Shown: piece after piece, positions 54,301-64,000 of the stretch
Layout of the letters: the number at the start of each line of letters is the position of its first letter
How positions within the stretch are numbered: the first letter of the stretch is position 1
Source of the DNA: Pegea sp. RAD2-039
Lineage: Eukaryota > Chordata > Thaliacea > Salpida > Salpidae
Direction of reading: 5' to 3'
Assembly (NCBI GenBank): GCA_034620365.1
Contig: JAQGEQ010000071.1
Location: 62,001-126,000, forward strand
Length of the DNA stretch: 64,000 bases
The notes under the pieces: generated by a model
What the model saw: only the letters and a program-made list of their open reading frames with translations
Database searches by the model: none
Told to the model about the DNA's origin: nothing
Program-made: the position numbers and the translations under genes

Positions 54301-54685
54301 AGACTCTTTAAGTAAGTTTTTATGATCTTCATTAGATTAATTAACATCTTTGCTTATTAAGTTCTAACCTCATCTGATGGATGTTAAAAGTTGGAAGAAT
54401 TTAATTGAAATTAGTTCTACTTTTCATGTTGAATTGTTTTTTGGTTGAAAATTTTCACCTTCGATTTAAGTTGTTGTAAACAACAGCTTGCAGCGACATT
54501 TGAATCTAAAAGTTCAAAATATTGACATCTTAATGTTTTTGTTGACAGGTAAGGATAGTAAAACATTGATGGTGGTTCAAGTATCTCCTTTGGCGTCCAG
54601 TATGAGTGAGACGATTTGCTCTTTAAATTTTGCTCATAGAGTTCAGTCAGTTGAGTTAGGTCAAGCCAATCGTAAAATCAAATAA
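48399..54685 (+). CDS. C-terminal-motor kinesin-14, KIFC3-like
   Basis: Minus-end-directed microtubule motor with an N-terminal stalk and C-terminal motor. It has 27 coding exons totalling 3252 nt (1083 residues): 48399-48416, 48658-48760, 48908-49026, 49145-49282, 49566-49703, 49757-49804, 49853-49914, 49967-50054, 50149-50216, 50300-50381, 50469-50536, 50607-50670, 50838-50953, 51006-51347, 51698-51794, 51854-52021, 52080-52238, 52289-52443, 52498-52609, 52658-52769, 52815-52993, 53047-53151, 53202-53332, 53381-53495, 53557-53686, 54114-54311, 54549-54685. Every junction agrees in phase. Residues about 80-740 are Lys/Glu-rich coiled coil, with one CPRC (178-181). The motor starts near 753 with the kinesin-14 neck [11 protein letters not shown]. 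The P-loop is [14 protein letters not shown], switch [11 protein letters not shown], switch [12 protein letters not shown], then [33 protein letters not shown] and [13 protein letters not shown] favour KIFC3. Motors of this group act in vesicle transport, Golgi positioning and junction anchoring. Confidence 0.95.
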
Positions 54686-55878
54686 AATGATTGGAAATAT
54701 TTGTATTTGTGAAATTGTACTTGAAATTATGTTGCTAATAACAAACAAACAATGCCTTAACTGCCTTTTTTATGCAGCATGTGTAGATTGCCATTTCAAA
54801 ATATTTTCATCTATATCAACATCTTTTTCATAAAATTAACAAAATCATTTGAATATTTTGAAGCTTTTTATATCGCTTGATGCAACTAAAATTTTTGTGC
54901 TGGATATTTTTAACATCTTTATCATATACTGATCTTAATGAAGTTCAAATTATGTACATTGTCTTTTATTTACAATATTTTATTGTTTGTCGTTTTTCTA
55001 ACAAAATCGCCATTAATATAAAATCAAGGTTTATAGGAATAAAAATTTAACTTCAACATTTTTGTCAATTATTTTAGTAAATAAAAGTTCTTTAAGAATT
55101 AGTTATTTGTATAAATCAACTTTATCAAATTCGTTTACTTTCCTGAATTTTCAAATGTTATCCTAAAGCTGACTTTAATGAAGTATAAGTGCTTTATAAG
55201 TTACCTAATAGTGATTAACTTCCTAGCTTTTTTGAAGCTCAAATGTAATAAGATGAGATTTTTTATATTCACTTTTGTTGGCAAAGAAGAAGCTGTTGGT
55301 TAAACTGTTTAATAAACTCTTAGCTGGCTTTTTATTTCAATATTTAATCATAATCCAAACCAACTTTACAAATACTTCAAAGTTTTTTCCCACTGTTAAA
55401 TTGCTGATAAACCAAATAGAAAAGGAAAAACTACTGACTAAAGCGTTTATTTACAAGTGAAGCCTTACAGATCAGAAAGTTATCAGTTTGAATAAACAAA
55501 TTATTCCAACTTTTAGGCTTAAATCAAATTTTTTGAAATCTAATAAAAACATATTAGATTATGAGAACGTAATAATATCAAGCTAATACTGAGTAAAAAC
55601 TACTGAAAAAATAAATCTTGAAATCAAAGAGTTAAAAAGCGAATATTTGGTTTGAAGTTTAGCGTAGAGAACAAAAGTTCATTTGACGTCATGAATCACT
55701 TTGTATATGAGTCACTCAAAGTTAAGGTTAAGGACTGTATTAAAGTTTAAAGGGAAATTACGTCAGAATGAATTTGAAAGCATTTGTAGACAGACAGCAC
55801 TTCAAATCTTCTAGTCATTCAGATATATTTGATGCGATACAAAATAAAAAAGGAGAAATTTAACAAGCTTCTTAGAAA
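54686..55878. other. Convergent intergenic region, kinesin and GPCR 3' ends
   Basis: Lies between two converging stop codons. An AATAAA at about 55039 is a possible kinesin poly(A) signal. No gene or RNA is visible; the short open frame at 55275-55460 has no support. Confidence 0.4.
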
Positions 55879-58349
55879 CTACACGCATTCATCTTGAAAA
55901 GTTCGACCCTGAATAACAAGAGCTGTTTGCTTGGTAGTAAAAGAATTTGAACCATTTTCTTCAGCAGGTAACTGCTTTCGTCGCAACCTGTAGACATTAT
56001 GAGAAATACAAATTATCTTCAAGCATTTATACTTACAAAGATTGTTTTTTGTTGTTGCTGTAGGAACGGCTTCTGGAGCTTTGATGGAACGAGATTTTAT
56101 GGCCGAGAAAAGCTAAGAATTTGTTTCTACAGTTTGTCCCCAAAAACGTGTAAAGAAAAGGGTTTAAAACGCTGTAATTAAAAATCATGAAAATAAATTG
56201 GTTGAAAATATAAGTTTTTAAACCTGTTGAAATAACCCAAATAAGTAAAGGCAGAATGTAAAGTAAAACATGCTTTTTCTGAAAGTGTCATTCCCCGAGC
56301 ACGAGCTAACATATAAGTCTGATAAGGAAGCCAACATAAGACAAATGCGGTAACAAGTGAAATGACCATTTTAGTCACACGTTTTCGAATGTTTCCCGAA
56401 GAATTAGATTTGCGATCTGAAAGTCATCATAAAAATATTAAAAATTATAGAAGATAAAGTTTAAAGGCATATTTGTAAAAGTATCAAATAGAGTTACTAA
56501 AACCGACCTTGTTTACGGAGTTTCATCAAAATCATATAGTAACAAATGATGATGACAATGACAGGAATTAAAAAAGCGAGTATAAATCTTTTATAAATGG
56601 CTCTGTTTCTTGTCCCAACTCCATAAGAGCAGGTTATAGTTCCTGGTTTTAATTCATCCTTTAAATCTCTATTTTATAAAACACAAAAGTTAGTAAAATG
56701 AACAAATAATTTTCCTACTTCTCATACTTTTCGAAAAATAATGTGTCGTTGTCAAAGGAACTTTGTTCATTATACTCAGAGCCATAATAATCAGGATTTT
56801 CACTATAGACTTCATAGTCTTCATCATAGTCAGTATTATTAGTATATGAATCATAATCTGCAATTCATTCACTTACTTTTCAGTAGAAGCAAAAATTTAT
56901 CAATTATCATAAAATCAAACCAGAATATTTAAACAATAAAAAGTAGTAATATCATTTTTGTAAATTAATAATTTTTAAGAAGTGTACACACTGCCATTAG
57001 AATAGGTATTTTTCATTAGTAAGTGAGTTCAGTCAAAGTACTGTCGACGACTAAATGCAAAATGAATAAACTTCAATCTAAATCCTTCTTCGGTGGACGA
57101 GTTTTATCGGTTAAGTTCTAATAATTAACCTTTAATTATTTCAGCTAATTATGCTAGTTTTATTTTGATAGTATGGATTTGTGGAATTAAAAATAGCTTT
57201 ACTGGTACTTGTAGTGAAGGTTTGTGTTGCTACAGAGAGTAAAAACGAGAAGCTGAGCTCAGCAGAGCATATACAGTAATAGAAATGTGCACGCTTCTCA
57301 AAAATACGAAAAAAAGTCGAAATAAATTTCAGTTGAACAAGAATATGGTACCTTGTGATGAGTAAGAGCTATTTGAACAACGGCATCCAAGTACTTCTGA
57401 TTCTAAAAAGATTTGGATAACACAGCCAATGCTAATTATCCAAACAAAGCAACTGATGATGTAAACTGAACGCTTGCTTCTTAGACTGATTGCTATGTTA
57501 TTTGTAGGATAGTTTATTGCCAAAAATCGGTCAATAGACATCACAGTAAGAAACAAAACTGAGCAAAAATAGCTCATGTCTCTGAAATCAGTTTTCAAAA
57601 CTTTAATCATATAAGATTTGTTTGTAGGCACACTTTCTCCAATTTATGATATTTACAGCAAACAAATATAATTTCTAATAGCTGTACAGCTAGATATGGT
57701 TTCTTTAAATGTAAAAAGGCAACAGAAAAATACCTGAAACTTTGAAAACATTTGCAAGCGAAATTTCCAAAAGTAAACTCTCCTGTATATATTTCATTAA
57801 TTTGTAAAGGCAAAGACAACATAAAAAGAAGGTCAGCTATTGCCAACTGGATTACATACAAGTTTGTTATAGTTTTCTTGTATTCCCTGAAAACAGAGCA
57901 TAAAATATATAACATATATTCTTATATCAATTGTATTTTAGGTAAAAATATCAGATTTAATTATGGTAGTTATCATTTAAAACAAGAAATATTTGCTTAA
58001 AATATGATAATGAAATATGAAAAGATTTGTTATATATTACTTAACAAATAAAGATTACAAATATTTACTAAATTACCTTAGTTTAGTGATGATGAAAACA
58101 ACAGCAGTGTTTCCAAGAACACCAAGTATTACAATAATACTCAAAAGAACCGTAGCGTATAAGTTACCTTCTTCACATTCTGAAATTGAACACAAACATT
58201 TTTTTTATAAAATTTTAATTATGCAATAAAGCTTTTATTAAAAAAAAGTTTTACAGATAACTAACTAGTAACCCTAAAATTTCAAAAATACCTTTTCCAG
58301 TAGCTTGATAAGTACCATTAACAAGCAAAAGAGTAACAAAAGGATCCAT
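55879..58349 (-). CDS. Rhodopsin-class peptide/chemoattractant-type GPCR
   Basis: Seven-helix receptor, class A. Exons in transcript order: 58349-58292, 58179-58077, 57886-57734, 57581-57352, 56857-56719, 56668-56508, 56416-56224, 56171-56037, 55987-55879; phases agree, 426 residues. The N-terminus has an NGT glycosylation site. TM1 holds GNTAVV, TM2 has LAIADLLFMLSLP, and the TM3 end is DRF (122-124) in place of DRY, with Cys98 or Cys100 as the disulfide partner. TM6 has FVLCWLPYQ and TM7 has NSVLNPFLY (NPxxY, 349-353). Extracellular loop 2 is long and very acidic with many tyrosines (about residues 182-240), and carries a Cys in TITCSYG. The last intron hides a stop: reading through 56037 would end at once, while splicing adds a 36-residue tail (55987-55879). 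The TM6-TM7 pattern suggests the peptide or chemokine-like branch; the ligand is unknown. Confidence 0.9.
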
Positions 58350-59310
58350 TACATCAATTTTGCAAATGTCTTAGAAGCTGTGAATAAATCAGCTTTTATT
58401 AAATAAAATCAGTTTTGGTGTAATAACTGCAGAAACCTCATAGCTACAACTAATAGTATTAAAACTTAATTTTTTATATTTAAATATCGCAAACTCAGTA
58501 AAATTAGTGATCTGAATTTTAAATCATCGTTTATTCACTCCAAAAAACTGTCCCGATTATTACTCAAACATCTTTCATTCTTTGTAACATTTACTGATTA
58601 TAACTATATCTTATCATAAAATAAATTTTGTTAAAAACAATCGTTTAAAAAATACTAAAAAAAGAAAACAATTTTATTCACTCTTAAAGTCAAAACACTT
58701 TTATCAAACTTTTTTAAATTGTTGTTTACTTTCTTATAAACAAATTAATTGGCAACAACCTTGTAAAAAATATTTCATTTAGAGAACTTAAAGAGTTTAC
58801 AAAAAATATATCTGATATTCTACAAAAGCCAATACTTCTAATAAATTACTTGAGATAATACATTATCAAAATTATTTATATCTACTTTATCTTAAACATT
58901 AAGAGCAACATCAAAATAAAGCTTTATATAACTTCTACTATTAAATATAAATAAACTTGACTTTAAACTATCTTAAAAATCGATTCCTGAATCTTCTTTA
59001 AAAGAAGGAAATGATGAAATTGAATAGCAAAGAATATTTTTATTTCTCAACGTAAACAAATGTTGACAATTTATTTCCTATTGAAAAGTAAATAAAAAGC
59101 ATCTCATTCTAAATACAATTTAAGTCGGTTTTTTATATTTTGTAAAAATTAAAATGTAATGATAAAACTAAAACTGTTATTAGATAATAAAGAAACTTAA
59201 AAACAATAATATTTATCTTTGAAAAAGTATAACTTTTGTTTTTAAAAACAAGTTTCAATTGAAGTTTATTTGATAAAATCAACTTGCAGTTAATAATAAA
59301 TTTAAAGAAA
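58350..59310. other. Intergenic region, PKD2 3' end and GPCR promoter
   Basis: Short AT-rich gap between two minus-strand genes. It must hold the GPCR promoter and the PKD2 3' UTR. AATAAA on the minus strand at 59270-59265, 41 bp after the PKD2 stop, is a reasonable poly(A) signal. No other feature is seen. Confidence 0.4.
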
Positions 59311-62300
59311 TTAATTTCCTTGTAGTTGTGCTTCTTCAATTTTTTCCAATAAAACTGAAATCCCATTGATTCTATAAAGAACTGAATTCAAAAGAGTTTG
59401 CATTTTACCGACACGCTTTGATAAGCTGTTAATAACATCAATTGTAAGAAACTTCAAGAAAAGTTTACTCTACTAACATTTGAAACTGAGTGATTGACAT
59501 TCGATTTGAGCTTTGATTTTTCTTCAAATCATTTTCTGTAATTTTTATCTCAGAATCTTTCTTCATTCTTAATTCTTTTAATTTGTTACTCAGAACTTTC
59601 TATTTAATTAATTTTTTACATATTAAGATGAGCTTTCTACGTAGCTTTATTCTTTTAACAAACTTTAAACACTTTCTCATTAAAATTTAACAAATAATTT
59701 TTACAATTATATTAAAATACAAAGAAATAAGATATGATTAAGACAATTATTGTCAAATGTTTGCTGGAATAATAAACCAAGTGATTCATAAAACTAAATA
59801 GATGACTTGTTCATTTTCCAGTTCTAACAACATATTTCTTTTTTCATTTTCATCAAGAGTAAAGTCTTCATCCGCATCATACTTGCTAAATATTTCTTCA
59901 ATATCATCTTCTGCGACCCCAATTCTGAAATTTAATTTCTTTTACTATAAAAGACTCTTATTGAGAAATTAAATAATTTAATATAATTTTTTTATGTAAA
60001 TTAGTATTAGCAATAATAGAAGTTTTAGTTTTCTGCATTCGAACCCTTTTAACTCCTCTCTCCAATCATTCCAATTTAATTTTTCATCATCTTCTTTTAT
60101 TTTAGAGATCACTTTTTGTATGTCTATAATTTTCTTCTTTATGAAAAACTTTTCAACAATAGCCTTGTAAGCCTGATAAGTTTTAGAAATTTACTTTAAT
60201 TTCAACTTTAATGAATTTAACAACAAATTGGTGATTTATTACGATTATCAAACTATTTTCATCATCTTTAAAAAACTACTTTTAATATTTTATAATTGAT
60301 TCTCGAAGAAACCACAACCAAATTGCACCTGGTTAAATACAGTACTAAACTTAATCTCTTCTTCAACAATACCAGCTTCAGCCCTGATATGAGAATAGGC
60401 ATCGTTGATAATTGCCAAGAACATACTCTAAGCATAAAATCGTCGAATTTTAGTTGCGCAACTTCGTTTCTGAATACCATGCTTTGTTTGATGCATATTT
60501 ATCAACTACAAGTTTTTTATGTAGCTAAATTTTTCATCTTTTATCTTCTTTAATTCATTGAAAGTACTTACTAGTACTATAAAATTGACAAAAACCACAA
60601 AAAATATGAAAAATAAAGGTCCAAGGACGGGATTAGAGTTCTGAATGCTTTGGAAATCGAAATCTCCCATAATTATTCGAAATAAGGTTAATCTGTAAAA
60701 ATATCATATAAATTAAACAAATTAAAATAAGAAATTGATCATGTAAAAAGCTGTCAACAATTATATTAAAAAAATTCAAAATCAAATGAGACTTTAGAGA
60801 AGATAGATCAACAAAAGGTGAATTACGATGCTTCTGTAAAAGTGAAATAATCTTTATTTCGGCTTCCAAACACTAAGGTTCCCAGTTGAGCGAAAGCAAA
60901 GAATATGATGAAAAATAACAAAAGGAATGCAATCAAGTCTGACAAGCAGCGTTTCATAGTCGAGTGGAGTTCTTTGACTGATCGATTAAAACTGAAAATT
61001 ATAATTTGATTTGATTTTATCACTTTTGTCTAAAAGCTTCTACCTCACATATTCAATCAATTTAATCCAACTAAAAAATATGAGTAAGGCAACAACGTTG
61101 TTAAAACTTTTTTGCAGAAGAGCAAAGGTCCCAAAATCCAAATGAGAATTTGGTTTACTTTTTATCAACTTTTTAAATTGATTAACTTTTATCTTTTGGT
61201 AAATATTAAAAATTATTGCAGCAAGACACCACTGAAAATTGAGCAAAAAGATCATTGAAAATATTCATTTGTGATTTTACAACAAGTTTTCTTACAACAA
61301 TAATAATCAAATTGAGATAATTCCAAATAATATAAAAATAATTCGATCGTTCTTCTTTCATTTTGATAATTTCTTGAATGATAAAATAAATTGTGTACAA
61401 GACGAATAGTATCTGAAAGTATGCGCAAAATAAGAAATTGTAGTTCAATCTTCAATAATTAAATTTACAGTCTGCTTACTTCAAGAAATGCAGAGACGAA
61501 ATCTTCAAAAGATGTAAATCGAGAAAGTCTTACAGATGTAAAGCTCCAAGTCGAGATAATTCCAGCAGAGGGTAAAAATTCAACATTCAATCTTTCAAAA
61601 ATGTTTTATGATTAATTACCGCAAGTACACAGTTACCACATAAAAATGCTGAGTCAAACCTTATTATAGAAAGAAGTTTTAAAACACTACTACAGATGTT
61701 GAAGTCGATAAAAACCACACGGGTACCTCTATCTACCCACAAATATTTCCTCAAATTTTGTACAAGATTTAAAGAAATATTTTGATCATAACTCAAATCC
61801 TGTAATAGAACAAAACAACTTATATAAAAATGAAGTTATCCATTATAGAGAAAATAGTTTATTAGGAAGCTATTGTAATAAAAACGAATTGTCAATTATT
61901 CAGCTTTTAGATTTACAACAACAGCTTCTTATAAACATTCAACCTGAGATAAATCTTTGAGATCAAAACTAACAAAACAGTATAAGCCTAGTACAGCAAT
62001 TTCATTTTAATTAAAGGATTAAAGAATTTAGTTTTTCAAAATTAATGATTTTTCAAATATTATAAACAAACTGTCATAAGTAAAGCTTCAGTTAACTAGA
62101 ATGTGTTATGTGTTCGGCTATTGAACGGTTTTAAATTTTATAATTCGATTTAATATCAACTAAAACTTCAAAATATAATGTTTAAGACATTTAAAGGATT
62201 TTCTTCAACTTAAATGAATTGTAACCAAGTTGATACTGAAACTTCAACAAAATATTTTATAAAATAACTTCTAACTTGGTAATATCCACCAGCAGGGTAC

Positions 62301-63308
62301 GATTTGTAACGAAACACATTCAAAATTGAGAGTTCACCTAAACTAGCAGCAGAGTGATAAATCCAACTAAAATTTGAAATATTCAAAAAATGATATAGTT
62401 GCCAAAATTGTCAATTAACAGAAATCATAAAACAACTTTCATTCATAACGTTTTTCAACTTCAAACAAAAAAAATACTAACGCAGAACTATTTTTTAAAC
62501 CAAATGCTTTTGTGTCTTCAGTAGAGAACAGGTAGTAAGAATAACAATTTTTGATTGAGTCTTCAAAATCAGGAGAAATGACACAAGAAAAACTGTTAAC
62601 CTGTTTAAATTTCACATGCAATCAAAATACTAATTGTATTTATTAAAGAAAAGTTGATACCCTTAATTGACGAATCCGAGGAAATCCTATCAAATCATTT
62701 TGAGTATAAAAGTTTTCTTCATGGTTCTTTATTGGATACAAGCCTTTTATTAAAACATCTTCTGCAAACTTTAAAATGATTTAGTATGAATTTCATTTTA
62801 CATTTTTAAGATATGTTGAAAAAAATTAACTTTTTTGAAGACAATTAGAAATTTGTCTCAAGTTTTAAGATTTTTTACTAAAAAGTTAATTTACAAAAAT
62901 GTTTTGAAGAAAATCTTTAAATTTAAAAGTTTTAGTCTCAATGTTTGGAAAAACAAAAGTTAAAAGTAACCGAAAGAACATACTTCCCAAAATTCTTTTT
63001 TTGTACTTATATCACTAAAAGTATTTTCACTATCTCCAAATTGCTGGTCAATAAAAATACTTCTAAGTTCTGATTCATGATAAAAACTAGTTAAATTAGC
63101 ATTGAAAAACATCCCTAAAAATAGAAGTAATTTGTATTTACAAAATTAATTGACAGTTAAGTATGATTCAAACCAAATTGAAAGTAGTTAAAAGACTCAC
63201 AAAATGAAACCGTGAGTAGAAAGATCAAGTATATGACTAATTTCACAAGAACTTTGATCAGTTGATTATTCGGATAATTTGACGTTTGAAAACATTTAAA
63301 AAGTCGAC
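59311..63308 (-). CDS. PKD2: Polycystin-2 (PKD2-type TRP channel), N-terminus missing
   Basis: TRPP cation channel of cilia and ER. Exons in transcript order: 63308-63201, 63114-62984, 62768-62661, 62600-62482, 62366-62276, 61799-61660, 61591-61480, 61412-61296, 61231-61044, 60991-60827, 60692-60572, 60427-60329, 60172-60045, 59924-59807, 59599-59478, 59425-59311; 659 C-terminal residues. They cover S1 ([14 protein letters not shown]), the extracellular polycystin/TOP domain ([32 protein letters not shown]), S2-S5, the pore helix and filter [10 protein letters not shown] (MGD where human PKD2 has LGD), and S6 with [13 protein letters not shown]-terminal EF-hand has an intact loop ([12 protein letters not shown]), followed by a coiled coil ([15 protein letters not shown]) used by PKD2 for oligomerisation. 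The cytosolic tail is about 190 residues, shorter than in human PKD2. Upstream exons lie in or beyond 63309-64000. Confidence 0.94.
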
Positions 63309-63352
63309 CTGAAAAAGATAAAAGAATTGTAAAAATGTAGAAAAACTCATAC

Positions 63353-63363
63353 CAGCAGATAAT
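63353..63363 (-). other. Possible 11-nt micro-exon of PKD2
   Basis: On the minus strand an 11-nt segment (ATTATCTGCTG) lies between a good acceptor (TTTATTTACAG) and a donor (GTATGAG), 44 bp before the first firm PKD2 exon. It joins that exon in phase, giving LSAGRLFK. Such a short exon cannot be shown without transcripts. Confidence 0.3.
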
Positions 63364-64000
63364 CTGTAAATAAAATCTAAATTTTGGATTATTTGATCCT
63401 TTAGACTAACGATAATTATACAATCTCACTGAAATTAATTCCAGATACATAAACATTGAAATAAAATAACTAACAGCAATTCAAAATATTTCTGCTTTTT
63501 TGTTTTTTTTGTAATTTCATTTTATAACAAATATAGTAAACCTTAATCCTTAGTCTGCAAATCAATAATTTAATAATAAATTATTATTTCTGAAAAAATT
63601 TCTGCAAAAATTTGTATAATTAATCTAAATAAATAATATCTACATTTAATTTTAGAAAGGAAAGTACTTTCTGAAATTAAATAACCTTCTTTTTTACAGT
63701 AATAATATTTTACATGTATAAATCATTTATAAAACTAATAAGCTTGTTATTGATAAAACATTTAATAAACAAAATCTAAAATTATTAATAAGGTAAATTG
63801 AAAAATAACTAAATCTGAGTTTTTCATCTTTTTATTGTCACCAACATTGAAAGTAAATACAATCAAAAATTCTAATCAAAAATTAAACAGAAAAATACTT
63901 GAGTGGCTTTTATGAGTTATAAAAAAAAACATTAAAAGATTTGCAATTTTCAAAAACTTGTAATTTATTGTTCTTTTTAGATTAAGGTTGCTTATCACCA
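63364..64000. other. Window end, upstream of PKD2 exons
   Basis: AT-rich sequence, probably intron or 5' flank of PKD2. No convincing coding exon with a start methionine is visible on the minus strand, so the cytosolic N-terminus of the channel is presumably encoded beyond the window. Confidence 0.4.

Overview
The window is nuclear DNA from an animal. It is strongly AT-rich and its genes are split by GT-AG introns, many of them only 45-70 nt long. The eight recognisable genes are all animal families: an A1CF/RBM47-type RNA-binding protein, SEC61 alpha, a CHK2-type kinase, a Gal3ST-type sulfotransferase, a soluble guanylate cyclase beta subunit, a KIFC3-like kinesin-14, a rhodopsin-class GPCR and a polycystin-2 (PKD2) channel. 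I cannot name the species. AT richness and very short introns suggest a compact-gene invertebrate such as a tunicate, rotifer or sponge, but that is inference only. There are no prokaryotic features, tRNA or rRNA genes, or CRISPR arrays.

Layout: 1-2179 has no assigned gene. The A1CF/RBM47-like gene (+, 2180-12467, 4 exons) has a 5.6-kb first intron and a 54-nt in-frame segment that looks like an optional intron. A non-coding stretch follows, with a decayed non-LTR retrotransposon at about 18308-19116. SEC61A (-, 24990 to 21689, 11 exons, exactly 476 codons) starts with a 7-nt coding exon and has a cluster of ACGT-core sites about 150 bp upstream. A single-exon CHK2-like kinase lies at 27992-29587 (+). 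The Golgi sulfotransferase (+, 31763-34516) has one unresolved splice junction. A 6-kb non-coding stretch holds element relics and a perfect 2 x 79-bp tandem duplication. Next are soluble guanylate cyclase beta (+, 40625-45570, 15 exons), the KIFC3-like kinesin (+, 48399-54685, 27 exons), the GPCR (-, 58349 to 55879, 9 exons) and PKD2 (-, 63308 to 59311, 16 exons seen, N-terminus missing).

The genes are unrelated housekeeping and signalling loci; I see no operon or shared pathway. Exon structures were built by hand from splice consensus, reading-phase agreement and remembered family sequences. Nearly all junctions agree in phase. Points worth following up are the possible exitron in the A1CF-like gene, the intronless CHK2 with an altered glycine loop, a roughly 50-residue insertion in the cyclase PAS domain, a zinc-hook-like CPRC in the kinesin coiled coil, the acidic tyrosine-rich extracellular loop of the GPCR, and the SEC61A upstream ACGT cluster. 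I did not find a clearly new multi-gene system.
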